Positions 28,751 to 37,995 of a DNA stretch of 64,000 nt are shown in pieces. The DNA comes from JBBDYG01 sp040901765 (GTDB taxonomy: Bacteria; Planctomycetota; Planctomycetia; Pirellulales; Lacipirellulaceae): NCBI GenBank assembly GCA_040901765.1, contig JBBDYG010000108.1, forward strand, positions 9,733-73,732, written 5' to 3'. Both the position numbers and the translations under genes were made by a program. A model generated the notes under the pieces. It saw only the letters and a list, made by a program, of their open reading frames with translations. It did not search any database and was not told the origin of the DNA. Within the stretch, counting starts at the first letter, position 1. Every line of letters begins with the position of its first letter.

Positions 28751-28957
28751 ATGGCACAGGAAGAGATTGAAATCTCGATCAACAAACTCGGCGAGGTGAC
28801 AATTCGCACGATCGGCATTAAAGGCCCTCGCTGCCTCAAGGAAGCGGAAGCGCTAGCCAAAATCATCGGTCAGGAACAAGCCCGCGAGCTTACTAGCGAA
28901 TACTACGAAGCGGAGCAGCAAGCTCGGGGTCACGTCGACATCCATCACTCTTTTTAG
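28751..28957 (+). CDS. DUF2997 family small protein
   Basis: 68 residues. The upstream gene's TAG overlaps the ribosome site (TAGGAG at 28739-28744) and the ATG follows at 28751. The sequence reads IEISINKLGEVTIRTIGIKG then CLKEAEALAKIIG, the DUF2997 pattern: a short beta hairpin, GxxC, then a helix. It is accompanied by a DUF1257-like gene, as in cyanobacterial genomes. The single conserved cysteine could be a metal or modification site (inference). Function unknown. Confidence 0.82.
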   Translation: MAQEEIEISINKLGEVTIRTIGIKGPRCLKEAEALAKIIGQEQARELTSEYYEAEQQARGHVDIHHSF

Positions 28958-28969
28958 CGATTTCGATCC

Positions 28970-29977
28970 ATGCGGTGTCCTAGTTGTGAGTTTTACAACA
29001 TGCCCGGCAGTGGGCGATGCGCCCGTTGCGGGGCGATGCTCGCTCTCGCAACCGCCGCGATTGACGTCCATCCCCCGCGCGCAACCGGGTGGTCGCGTAA
29101 GCTCCCCTGGTTTACGAACTGGCAATGGAATATCAACCGAATAAGAGCGCTCGTTTGGTCGATCATTTGCAGCCCCTTTGGTCCCCGAGAAGCGATTGTG
29201 GATCGGCCCCCCAGCGTCTTGGCGCTTCTGCTGCCCGGCCGCGCACAAATTCAACGGGGTGAAAAAGCACGTGGTTGGACATTCTTGGTGCTCTACCTCG
29301 GGCTGCTGGCAATGGGCGCTCTACTGCTGGGGACGAGTCGGGGGAGCATCTTGTTGGGGTTAGCATTCACGACGCATGTTACATCGGCAGTCGATGCCGT
29401 TGCTGCGAATTACTCCTCGTTCGGCGATCGCTTTCGACTCACGCTGTGCGTCGGGGTGCTGCTCGCATCGCTTGTATACTGGCCGGCGAGTTGGGCGATT
29501 CTACGCGTCGCCACGCCGCTCCAGATAACGGGCGAAATGCCGCCGTTTCAGCGAGGCGACGTGGTTTGGTACAACCGCTCCGCCGCGGCGTCGGTCGGCA
29601 GTCTCGTGGTGTATGAGGTGCCAGAACTTTCAGTGGCTGGCCGCATGAATGGACAGGCTGCGATGTTTAATATCGAGGGGATGCGAATCAACCGCGTTGC
29701 GGCAGTGGCCGGTCAACAAGTTCAGTGGAATGGCTCTCAACTCCTGGTCGATGGAACGCCAGCCGCCTGGCAGCCCGCGACTCCTCCCCCCGATCGCGTC
29801 GCGAACTTTGCGATTCCCGAGGGCCATGCGCTGATCTTGCCCGACAACCTTTGGCCGAGGGAAGCCCAACTCGGGCGCGACTCTTGGAAACATGTGGCGG
29901 TTGTACCTGTGGCACAGATCGAGGGCATCGTGTATTTTCGCAACCTCCCCTGGCGCCGCTTAGGAGTGGTGGACTGA
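28970..29977 (+). CDS. Zinc-ribbon membrane protein with inactive S26 signal-peptidase-like domain
   Basis: 335 residues. The N-terminal zinc ribbon has C3, C6, C17 and C20. The linker includes PSVLALLLPGRAQIQRGEKARGW, followed by membrane segments at about 102-122 (LVLYLGLLAMGALLLG) and 160-180 (LTLCVGVLLASLVYWPASWAI). The C-terminal 150 residues follow the S26/LexA-like pattern of signal peptidase I: FQRGDVVWYNR, then MRINRVAAVAGQQVQW, a LLVDG turn and a late GHALILPDN strand. Both catalytic positions are lost: the Ser of SMxPT is Glu in TGEMPPFQRGD, and the Lys of IKRVVG is Asn in INRVAA. It is therefore more likely a scaffold or sensor than a protease. It starts 12 bases after DUF2997 and ends 12 bases before the TPR gene. 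Confidence 0.78.
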   Translation: MRCPSCEFYNMPGSGRCARCGAMLALATAAIDVHPPRATGWSRKLPWFTNWQWNINRIRALVWSIICSPFGPREAIVDRPPSVLALLLPGRAQIQRGEKARGWTFLVLYLGLLAMGALLLGTSRGSILLGLAFTTHVTSAVDAVAANYSSFGDRFRLTLCVGVLLASLVYWPASWAILRVATPLQITGEMPPFQRGDVVWYNRSAAASVGSLVVYEVPELSVAGRMNGQAAMFNIEGMRINRVAAVAGQQVQWNGSQLLVDGTPAAWQPATPPPDRVANFAIPEGHALILPDNLWPREAQLGRDSWKHVAVVPVAQIEGIVYFRNLPWRRLGVVD

Positions 29978-29989
29978 AACCGGACAATC

Positions 29990-30760
29990 ATGCGTTTTGA
30001 CAAACTTGAATTTGATTCACAGCCGGAACTGCCGGGGGCGGACGCGGCGCAGCCCCGCGTCGAAAAAGACCATCGCTATTGGGCGCAGGCGGCAGTCGAT
30101 CAACGCCGCGCCGGAAACTACGAGAATGCGCTGCGGTTCTATTCTCGATCGCTGGAGCACGACAAATCACTCGTGCTGGCGTGGGTCGGCCAAGTGCAAA
30201 TGCTTATTCAACTTTGCGAGTATCCTCAAGCGACGCTCTGGAGCCGCAAGGCCTTGGAGATTTTTCCAAACAATCCCGAGTTGCTCGCGGGCCAAGCTCA
30301 AGCGGAGTGTCGGCTGGGAAACCTTCGTCCCGCTTTGGCACTTAGCGATGGGGCGTTACAACAGCGCGGCGAATCGGCCTACCGTTGGCAGGTGCGGGGA
30401 GAATTGATGCTGGCTGACCGTGAACGGACTGAACGCCACTGCTTTGACAAGGCTCAGCTTGCGGACCGCGATTGGCTTGTCCCGCTCGAATCGGCGCTGA
30501 TTTATATGCACTATGGCTCCTACGCCAGCGCCCAACATCGCGCTCAGCTTGCCGCGGAACAAGCGCCGATTGCGCCTTACCCATGGTTCGTTCTAGGCCA
30601 GTGCCAAACAAAAGCGGGATTCGAGTCGGCGGCGCGCCGTAGTTTTCAACGCTGCCTTGAATTAGCTCCCAATCACCAGGAGGCCAGCTCGCGACTTCGC
30701 GAGTTGGAGGGGACATCATCCTTTTCGCGGATGTTCCGCCGCTTGTTTGGAGGGCGCTGA
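29990..30760 (+). CDS. TPR-repeat protein
   Basis: 256 residues, no signal peptide. Tetratricopeptide helices are visible: HRYWAQAAVDQRRAGNYENA then FYSRSLEHDKSLVLAWVGQ; LIQLCEYPQATLWSRKALEI then PNNPELLAGQAQAECRLGN; and a later pair, GQCQTKAGFESAARRSFQRC, LELAPNHQEA. About five repeats in all. The end is basic (MFRRLFGGR). TPR superhelices bind partner proteins, so it may bridge the membrane protein upstream and the PilT-like ATPase ten bases downstream. Individual function unknown. Confidence 0.82.
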   Translation: MRFDKLEFDSQPELPGADAAQPRVEKDHRYWAQAAVDQRRAGNYENALRFYSRSLEHDKSLVLAWVGQVQMLIQLCEYPQATLWSRKALEIFPNNPELLAGQAQAECRLGNLRPALALSDGALQQRGESAYRWQVRGELMLADRERTERHCFDKAQLADRDWLVPLESALIYMHYGSYASAQHRAQLAAEQAPIAPYPWFVLGQCQTKAGFESAARRSFQRCLELAPNHQEASSRLRELEGTSSFSRMFRRLFGGR

Positions 30761-30770
30761 ACGCACACCC

Positions 30771-31847
30771 ATGTGGACTTTGGAACGAATTCTTAAAGGC
30801 GCACGCACCCATCATGCAAGCGACGTCCATCTGGTGCGGGGTCTCGCTCCGGCCCTGCGGATCATCGGCGAGATCAGGCCGATTGAAGGCCCGCCGTTGT
30901 CGGCCGAAGATTTGCATCGCCTGTACGATTCGATGCTGAACGCGGGGCAAAAGGAACAGTTCGATCGCGATTGGCAGGTCTGCTTTTCGCTGCATATGGA
31001 AGGCGTCGGGCGCTTTAGGGTGAGCGTTTATCTGCACGCCGGGTGTCCGGAGTTCTCAATTCGACTCTGCGAGACCGTCGTCCGATCGGCTCAAGAGTTA
31101 GGGTTGCCGACGGTCGTTGAGGAACTAACGCGACTGTCCGGTGGTCTGATTTTGGTCACCGGGCCGACGGGGATGGGAAAGACGACGACACTTAATTACA
31201 TGGTGAACGCGATTAATGAATCGCGTCGCGCGAAAATCATAACCATCGAAGACCCGGTCGAATTCGCACACGAAAACCTGCGGAGCATCATCGTCCAACA
31301 GGAACTCTTGGGCGACGTACGCAACTATCAGTCGGCCTTGAGGCACGTACTGCGCCAAGATCCCGATGTAATTGTAATTGGCGAGATGCGCGACTTGGAA
31401 ACAATTGAAACCGCGTTGATTGCGGCCGAGACGGGCCACTTGGTGATCGCCACCCTGCACACGCCCGATTCCGTACAGACGATCCAGCGGATTTATAGCG
31501 TGTTTCCGTCTCAGCAGCAAAACTCAATCGTGGTCCAGCTTGCCAACAGCCTGCAGGCGATTATCGCCCAAAAGTTACTGCCTCGGGCCACTGGCCAGGG
31601 CCGAGTCTTGGCTGCCGAAATCTGTATCGCTACGCACGCCGTCCGGAATCACATTCGCGAGCATCAAGTTCATCTGCTCTACAGCGAGATGCAAACGGGC
31701 CGTAAGCATAAAATGCAAACGATGGATCAAATGCTTTTGGAACTTTATCAAAAGGGCGAGATCTCATACGACGTCGCGGTCTCCAACGCCCACGAGCCCG
31801 ACTTCATTCGGCATCGAACCGGAGATCGTCAGGCGGGAATGGTATAG
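30771..31847 (+). CDS. pilT: PilT-type secretion/retraction ATPase
   Basis: 358 residues from the ATG at 30771, ten bases after the TPR stop. The N-terminal PAS-like PilT domain contains ASDVHLVRG and ALRIIGEI. Walker A is GPTGMGKTTT (about 131-140). The Asp box is IITIEDPVEF, Walker B VIVIGEMRD and the His box TGHLVIATLHT. ASP-type C-terminal helices follow (ANSLQAIIAQKLLP). The family depolymerises type IV pili by ATP hydrolysis at the inner membrane. Here no pilin, PilB or PilC accompanies it; instead it is last in the Ycf46-like operon, so it may serve a different or shared machine. The gene symbol is by family, not proven orthology. Confidence 0.88.
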   Translation: MWTLERILKGARTHHASDVHLVRGLAPALRIIGEIRPIEGPPLSAEDLHRLYDSMLNAGQKEQFDRDWQVCFSLHMEGVGRFRVSVYLHAGCPEFSIRLCETVVRSAQELGLPTVVEELTRLSGGLILVTGPTGMGKTTTLNYMVNAINESRRAKIITIEDPVEFAHENLRSIIVQQELLGDVRNYQSALRHVLRQDPDVIVIGEMRDLETIETALIAAETGHLVIATLHTPDSVQTIQRIYSVFPSQQQNSIVVQLANSLQAIIAQKLLPRATGQGRVLAAEICIATHAVRNHIREHQVHLLYSEMQTGRKHKMQTMDQMLLELYQKGEISYDVAVSNAHEPDFIRHRTGDRQAGMV

Positions 31848-32182
31848 ACTGGAAGTGCGTGTGCGTCATGTGACAACGTCTTCAGCGGACCAGTGCTACG
31901 GCAGGATCCACCGGACAAAGGGGATGGCCGCCGGTGGGTATCCGCATCTCCCGGTCGTCGTCGGCGAATATAGGCCAATCCCGAGTTAATCCGCGCCGCC
32001 TCGGGGGTCGCCTTCGCCGGGCCAGTTGAATGTTCTGCGGATTCTTTAACCGAGACTGACAAGTCTCAGTGGGGTTTTGCCCTGCGCCGTGTTACAATGA
32101 TCGGCCAGGACGTGGGCCGATTCTGCGGCCATAGGGCGCAACTGAACTCGGCGGGCGGGGGGAATCCCGCAGGAGCGGCACG
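31848..32182. other. Intergenic region after the Ycf46/PilT operon
   Basis: 335 bases with no credible gene. A hairpin GAGACT-gaca-AGTCTC (32052-32067) is followed by GTGGGGTTTTGC, which could be a weak terminator for the operon, though it lacks a true T-tract. AGGAG at 32171-32175 serves the GTG start at 32183. No clear promoter. Confidence 0.45.
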
Positions 32183-35100
32183 GTGAATCGACGGCACTCT
32201 CATCCCCTTCGCGCCAAGCGCGGGCGCAAGCACTCAGGATATCGGCGGCTGCGCTTGGAGCACTTGGAGGTGCGACATGCGCTCGACGGCGCGTCGCTCG
32301 CCCCGGACTCGTTCGACGTGCATCAGAACGGTCCGCAGATCGAGTTCGACGTGCTGGCGAACGACCTCTTCGATGCCGACTATACGGGCGAGCGGCTCAT
32401 CACTTCGGCGAGCTACGGCAGCGAGGGTGGCCGTATCCAGATTGCTTCCGATCGGCAAAGCATCCTCTATACGCCTCCGGCCGACTTCTTTGGCACCGAG
32501 ACGTTTGTGTATGCGGTCGACGGCCAGTACACCGCCCAGGTGCAGGTTGGCGTCGTCGCCCCCCTGGCGTTCGATCACTTCAATATCGCTCCGGATGGTC
32601 AACAGCGAACGCTCGAAGTGCTTGCGAACGACCCCTTCTGGACTGGTTATGCGGGACCGCAGCGCATCACGGCCGTCAGCGTGGGGAGCGCGGGCGGGAC
32701 GGTGGTTATTGGTTCTGACGGGCAGTCCATCCTCTACACGCCTCCGGAGGAGACATTCGGGAAAGAGACGTTCATCTACATTGTCGATGATCTCTATCCA
32801 GCCCAGGTGACGATTGAAATTCCGGCAACGCTCGAGGACGATCGGTACGAGTCGATCCAGCACGCGGGCGAGCTGACGCTCGACGTATTGGCCAACGATC
32901 CGTTCTGGTCTGGCTATGCCGGCGAGCGGCGGATCACGCACGTCGCCGGTGTACCGGACGGCGGCAGCGTCCAAATTGCGAACGACGGCCAGTCGCTCGT
33001 CTACACCCCGGCGGAGAACGCTGTGGGATGGACTTCGTTCCGTTACGTGGTCGATGGCACCTACGAAGCGAACGTTTCAGTCATTGTTCACCGTCCTGTG
33101 CAGGACGATTGGTTTGAGGTTGATCAAAACAGCACGCAGTTCTTTTATAACGTCACCGCCAACGACACCTATCGCGATTTGAATGACTATGTCCGCGATG
33201 TGATCGACCGCGTCACCTCAGTCACTCCATCGGAAAGCGGCGGAACGGTCACCATTTCGCCCGGTGGGAAGGGAATTCTTTATACGCCGCCGGCGGGCTT
33301 CACCGGTACGGACACGTTCACCTACACGGCCGACGGCGTTCACACCGCGACGGTGCAGGTGCAGGTCACATTGCCTGTGCGCGATGACTACATCACCAGT
33401 GGCATTTATCAGGACACGCCCAATGGCGTGCTCCACGTGCTGGCCAACGATTTTGTGGGAAACGGCTACAGCGGGCCGCGGCTGATTACTGCCGTTGGCA
33501 CCAGTGAAAACGGCGCGGTGCTGACGATTTCCGCAGATGGGAAGGCGGTTCGGTACACACCCGCGCCCGGCTTTACCGGCCAGGATCGTTTCACCTACAC
33601 GGTCGATGGAGACCTGGTGGCAGAGGTCACAGTTTACGTCCAACCCCTCGCCCAGCCCGACAACTATAAGTTCGCCCCCGACCCGGCCCACGGCCACTAC
33701 ACGCTCGACGTACTTGGGAATGACAATTTCCAGTTCGGCTATCCGGGGCCAGGCATCATCACCTCCGTGAGCGTAGTTGCCGGCAGCGGCTCGGTTTCCA
33801 TTCAGGATGGGCAGCGGCTGTTGTTCGAGCCGGGCCATGCGGGATCGCACAGCGTCCGCTACACGGTCGATGGCCAGTATGAGGCCTATGTTTCGGTATG
33901 GATTGCCAATCATCTCGCCCCGGACCGGATTGTCGTGGATCAAAATGCCGAGGCTCAGACGGTGAGCGTGATGGCGAACGACTTCCATCCCGATCCGTAC
34001 TACGTCGAGTTCAAGAGCCAAGATTATCAGGGGCCGCGGCTCATCACGGCCGTTGGCGCGTCGCAACATGGCGGCGTCATTACCATTGCGGCCGATGGCC
34101 GAAGCGTCGAGTATCAGCCGCCCTCCGACTTTTTCGGCCAGGATCACTTCACCTACACCGTCGACGGATTCATGACGACGACCGTAACGGTCGAGGTGAT
34201 CCGCCGCGTGCGGGACGATGAGTTTCGCGTCGATGCCGAGGATGGCCAGCAATCGCTGCCCGTGTTGGTGAACGACTTATTCGGCGCGAACTATTCCGGC
34301 CCCGGCCAAATCACCGGCGTGACGCCGACTTCGGCCGGCGGCGCGGCGACAATTGCGCCCGATGGCCGCACGATTCTGTACACGCCGGCGAACGGCTTTG
34401 TGGGCGCCGACACGTTTACTTACACAGTCGATGGGGCGCTGAAAGCAGAGGTCCGCGTCGTGGTCGACGCACCGCACGACGAGCAATCTCCGACATTCGA
34501 GAGCCTCGAAGAGTATACGCAGTTTCTCATCGACGACGCGCTCCTGCGCTACGGAAATCTATTCGGTCAGACGGCGTGGAACGGGTGGTTCAACGATGTG
34601 GTAACGTACAGCACAACCGGTGGAACTCGCGGCCACTCGGAAACCAACGTCCAAGTGGCCGGCGTCGATGAAGGCGACATCGTCGAGTTCGACGCCGACT
34701 ACATTTACATGCTCACCGACGATGAGGTCGTCATCGTCGACGCCTGGCCCGCCGACGAGCTTTCCGTCGAATCCCGGATCGACATCGAAGGCAGGCCGAT
34801 GGCCGAGTTCCTGCACGGCGATCGACTGACGGTGATCTCTCAAGTCGGGGGATATGTCGGGCCGTTCTGGTTCGGCGGCGGGCCGACCGACTTTGTAGGC
34901 GATCGTTTTTGGTGGCCCCCGATTCCGCAGCAGCCCTATTCGACGATTGTCACGGTGATCGACGTGACCGACCGTGCGGCGCCCGAGATCGTGCAAACGA
35001 CAAGCATCGAGGGCAAGTACGTCGATTCCCGCGGCGTGGACGATTTTGTTTACGTGCTCGTAAATAATTCGAATGCGGTCGGGCAGGAGCCACAGATCAT

Positions 35101-37450
35101 CGATGAGGATGGCGATCCCCAGACGCCGGGCCGATATGAAACCAGCGAGGAGTATTTAGCGCGCATCGCAGCGAATCCGGGCGAGTTTGTGGAAGGGGCC
35201 TTACCCAATTACAGCTCTTACGGCCCCGCGGGCGAGTTGGTCCGCACCGGTTTGCTCAATGAACCGGAGGACATCTACCGGCCGCTGGTATCCGATGCGC
35301 GGAACTTGATTTCGGTCGTGTCGTTCAACGTCGAGGCGGACGACCCCGGCGTAACCGATACGTCGGCGGTCTACACCACCGGCGCGAGTGCAATTTACGC
35401 GTCGCTCGACAACTTCTACGTGTTCGATCGGGACTATTCGCGGGAAGACGGCCCTCTGACGCGGATTATGAAATTCGATTGGGAACCCACGACGGGCGGC
35501 GTGGAATTCGCCGCGACGACCACCGTCGTCGGCACCATCTTGAACCAGTTCTCGGCGGACGAGCACGGCGATTACCTGCGGATCGCCACAACCGTTTCCA
35601 ACAGCCAGTCGGGCAACTGGTCGGGCCGCGCGGAGAACACGCTGTTCGTGCTCGTTGAGGACGACGGCGTCTTCGAGTTCGTCGGCAGCCTGCAGAATCT
35701 TGCGCTCGATGAGACGATGCAGTCGGTGCGGTTCATGGGCGACAGGGCCTTTGTCAGCACGTTTCGCGAGATCGATCCACTCTTCGCGATCGATCTTTCC
35801 GACCCGGCCGATCCTCAATCGGTCGGGCACATCACGCTGCCCGGCTTTACCAGCTACATGCAGTTCATCGACGCCAATCACTTGCTCACCGTGGGCCGCA
35901 ATACGCCGATGGGCATGAGCGGGCCGACGCAAGTATCGCTGTTCGATATCTCCGATTTAGCGCAGCCGCGGCGGATCGCAGAATACACGTTCGAGCGTTT
36001 TTCCACGAGTGAGGCGGAGATCGACCATCATGCCTTCGGCTACTACGCCGAGCACGGTCTGTTGGGAATGCCCGTCGGCCGAATTTACTACGAACGCATC
36101 GATACCGACGGCGACGGCTATCGCGAAACGCGGCGAGCGGTAAAAGAGAATCTGCTGGTCGTCTTCAACGTGGACGCGACGGCGAGCGAGCCGGATGAGC
36201 GACTCGCGTTGGTCTCCGAGATTCAGCATGCCACGCCGGTACGCCGCAGCGGATACATCGGCGACAAGCTTTATTCGATCTCGGGCGATGGGGTGAAGGT
36301 GGTCGACGTGTCCGCTCCAGATGTATTGATTGCCGAGTTGATCGTGGAGACGAGCGACACGGTGCTTCAGCCATACGAGATTTACTTCACGCCGTTCTTA
36401 ACCGCGGAATTGGGCGTGCCGCGAGTCGGCAATGCGCCGCCCGCGTTCGGCTTTCCAGCCGCGCGCACCGATGGCTCGTTCGTTGCGGCGGTTGAGCAGG
36501 CCCGTAGCTACCTTGCCGACCAACTTGCAATCGAAGCCGGTGCCCCGATGTTGGTCACGGCCGAAGCGGCGCCGGCGGCCCCCGGCGGCGGCTATTACTT
36601 CGTGTTTCGCGTGGGCGACGAGCAATACCTTTGCCGCGCGAGCGACGCGGGGCACGTCGTCTTGGTCCAAAGCGACTATGAGTTTGCCGATGGCGCGAGC
36701 GGCCCGTGGCATGCCGTTGCAGTCGCTGTCGCGCCGCAGCCGGCCGGAATTCCAGGAGATTACAATCACGACGGCAGCGTGAATGAACAGGACCGCGCTG
36801 TCTGGAGAGGGAGCTTCGGCACAGTGTCGCTGATCGCGTTCCATCCGGCCGACGGCAACCGCGATGGCGTTGTCGATACCGCAGACTACAGCGTGTGGCA
36901 GGACAATGTGGGCGCCATGGCCGGCGACTTCAACGGCGACGGCGCGGTCGACGGCGCCGACTACGCGGCGTGGAACAGCGGGTTCGGCGGCACGGCCAGC
37001 GGCGGAACGCGCTTCGACGCGGCCGCATATACGATGTGGCGAGATCATTTGGGCGCGGGTGCTGAAGCAACATCCGCAGCGGCGGCGTTGACGCTGGACG
37101 AGCCACAAGGCGTCGGCGATAGCGACCGCCCCGTTGCTGCTCGGGCTGCTGCATTTGCCGACCTGTACTTCAACGAAGTGCCGTCGCGCGGGAATCAGAC
37201 AAGCCGCCCCACGCGCCGCCCCGAGGTGGTGCAGTCCGCAGTTCAACGCAGCCGAATGGCCGACCTTTTGGCCTACCAGCGGGCGGCCGATGCCATGTTC
37301 ACCGCGATGGCCGAGGATGACCTCCACGCGCCGCTCCAACGACGCCCCGAATCCCGTGAACATGTGGAGTCGGATAAGTCGGCTGGATTTGCCTCGCTCG
37401 ATCAACCGCTGGCGGACCTCGCGCGGGGCAGGCGTCTCGTTGGTAGCTAG
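32183..37450 (+). CDS. Giant secreted protein: eight Ig/cadherin-like repeats, beta-propeller, dockerin-like repeats
   Basis: 1755 residues from a GTG with AGGAG seven bases upstream. The N-terminus is basic with a planctomycete-type signal (YRRLRLEHLEVRHAL). Residues about 40-765 are eight repeats of about 90 residues, each with VLANDPF-like and SILYTPPADFFG-TDTFTYTVDG-like strands. Residues about 815-1375 match the secreted beta-propeller family that opens VQVAGVDEGDIVEFDADYIY (the PF09826-type motif). After a linker come three dockerin-like Ca loops (GDYNHDGSVNEQDRAVW, DGNRDGVVDTADYSVWQD, GDFNGDGAVDGADYAAW) and a long Arg/Ala-rich tail without PEP-CTERM. It is probably a cell-surface adhesion or structural protein. 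The combination of domains suggests protein-protein contact; no catalytic site seen. Confidence 0.88.
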   Translation: MNRRHSHPLRAKRGRKHSGYRRLRLEHLEVRHALDGASLAPDSFDVHQNGPQIEFDVLANDLFDADYTGERLITSASYGSEGGRIQIASDRQSILYTPPADFFGTETFVYAVDGQYTAQVQVGVVAPLAFDHFNIAPDGQQRTLEVLANDPFWTGYAGPQRITAVSVGSAGGTVVIGSDGQSILYTPPEETFGKETFIYIVDDLYPAQVTIEIPATLEDDRYESIQHAGELTLDVLANDPFWSGYAGERRITHVAGVPDGGSVQIANDGQSLVYTPAENAVGWTSFRYVVDGTYEANVSVIVHRPVQDDWFEVDQNSTQFFYNVTANDTYRDLNDYVRDVIDRVTSVTPSESGGTVTISPGGKGILYTPPAGFTGTDTFTYTADGVHTATVQVQVTLPVRDDYITSGIYQDTPNGVLHVLANDFVGNGYSGPRLITAVGTSENGAVLTISADGKAVRYTPAPGFTGQDRFTYTVDGDLVAEVTVYVQPLAQPDNYKFAPDPAHGHYTLDVLGNDNFQFGYPGPGIITSVSVVAGSGSVSIQDGQRLLFEPGHAGSHSVRYTVDGQYEAYVSVWIANHLAPDRIVVDQNAEAQTVSVMANDFHPDPYYVEFKSQDYQGPRLITAVGASQHGGVITIAADGRSVEYQPPSDFFGQDHFTYTVDGFMTTTVTVEVIRRVRDDEFRVDAEDGQQSLPVLVNDLFGANYSGPGQITGVTPTSAGGAATIAPDGRTILYTPANGFVGADTFTYTVDGALKAEVRVVVDAPHDEQSPTFESLEEYTQFLIDDALLRYGNLFGQTAWNGWFNDVVTYSTTGGTRGHSETNVQVAGVDEGDIVEFDADYIYMLTDDEVVIVDAWPADELSVESRIDIEGRPMAEFLHGDRLTVISQVGGYVGPFWFGGGPTDFVGDRFWWPPIPQQPYSTIVTVIDVTDRAAPEIVQTTSIEGKYVDSRGVDDFVYVLVNNSNAVGQEPQIIDEDGDPQTPGRYETSEEYLARIAANPGEFVEGALPNYSSYGPAGELVRTGLLNEPEDIYRPLVSDARNLISVVSFNVEADDPGVTDTSAVYTTGASAIYASLDNFYVFDRDYSREDGPLTRIMKFDWEPTTGGVEFAATTTVVGTILNQFSADEHGDYLRIATTVSNSQSGNWSGRAENTLFVLVEDDGVFEFVGSLQNLALDETMQSVRFMGDRAFVSTFREIDPLFAIDLSDPADPQSVGHITLPGFTSYMQFIDANHLLTVGRNTPMGMSGPTQVSLFDISDLAQPRRIAEYTFERFSTSEAEIDHHAFGYYAEHGLLGMPVGRIYYERIDTDGDGYRETRRAVKENLLVVFNVDATASEPDERLALVSEIQHATPVRRSGYIGDKLYSISGDGVKVVDVSAPDVLIAELIVETSDTVLQPYEIYFTPFLTAELGVPRVGNAPPAFGFPAARTDGSFVAAVEQARSYLADQLAIEAGAPMLVTAEAAPAAPGGGYYFVFRVGDEQYLCRASDAGHVVLVQSDYEFADGASGPWHAVAVAVAPQPAGIPGDYNHDGSVNEQDRAVWRGSFGTVSLIAFHPADGNRDGVVDTADYSVWQDNVGAMAGDFNGDGAVDGADYAAWNSGFGGTASGGTRFDAAAYTMWRDHLGAGAEATSAAAALTLDEPQGVGDSDRPVAARAAAFADLYFNEVPSRGNQTSRPTRRPEVVQSAVQRSRMADLLAYQRAADAMFTAMAEDDLHAPLQRRPESREHVESDKSAGFASLDQPLADLARGRRLVGS

Positions 37451-37995
37451 AATCTACAGCGACGCCATCGACCGGGTGGGATGGGGATTCCGCGGAGCCA
37501 CGAGGGATCAGCATTGCCACGTGTTTACGCCAAACCCCTATTTTTGTAGAGGATTGCCACATTGCCACTTCCAGGGGGGGTGGCGAAGCTGGTGGCAATG
37601 CTGCCAGGGGAGGGTCGCGGTCAGCCGCAGACGACAGCATTTTAGAGAACCCAGTAGAGGTTCTCCAAACTCAAAGCGCGACTTGCACCCGGCACGGGCT
37701 ACTCGCTCCGCTACGTAGACCGGAGTTTACCCGCCGTGGTGGGCGTCGCGGCTAAAAAACACTTTCGCAACCTCTGCGCAACAGCAGTTAAATGTTTCGC
37801 GCTCATGCGCAATGCTGGTACACACGAAAAGTTGGCAACTTGGCAAGTACCGATGAATTTGGGGCGTTTCGCCTACCAGTTGGCAACTAGACGACCCATC
37901 GAAGCCCGCCCCTTGCCGATGCTCCAAACACAATTGGGACGCTCGCCCCCTCGCACATAAGATCAGCGGTCGATGAGGAACGACTTCTCGACTCG
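37451..37995. other. Intergenic region with short TTGCCAC / GTTGGCAAC repeats
   Basis: 545 bases, no credible gene. ATTGCCAC occurs three times (about 37512-37566) and once inverted (GTGGCAAT, about 37591). GTTGGCAACT occurs twice (about 37830 and 37879). A hairpin GAGAACC-N7-GGTTCTC lies at 37645-37665 without a T-tract. It may be the remains of a decayed gene or repeat element. Confidence 0.4.

Noticed and set aside
36398..37405. 335-residue open frame on the minus strand
   Set aside because: Antisense to the dockerin end of the 1755-residue protein; apparent order comes from repeated Ca-loop codons.
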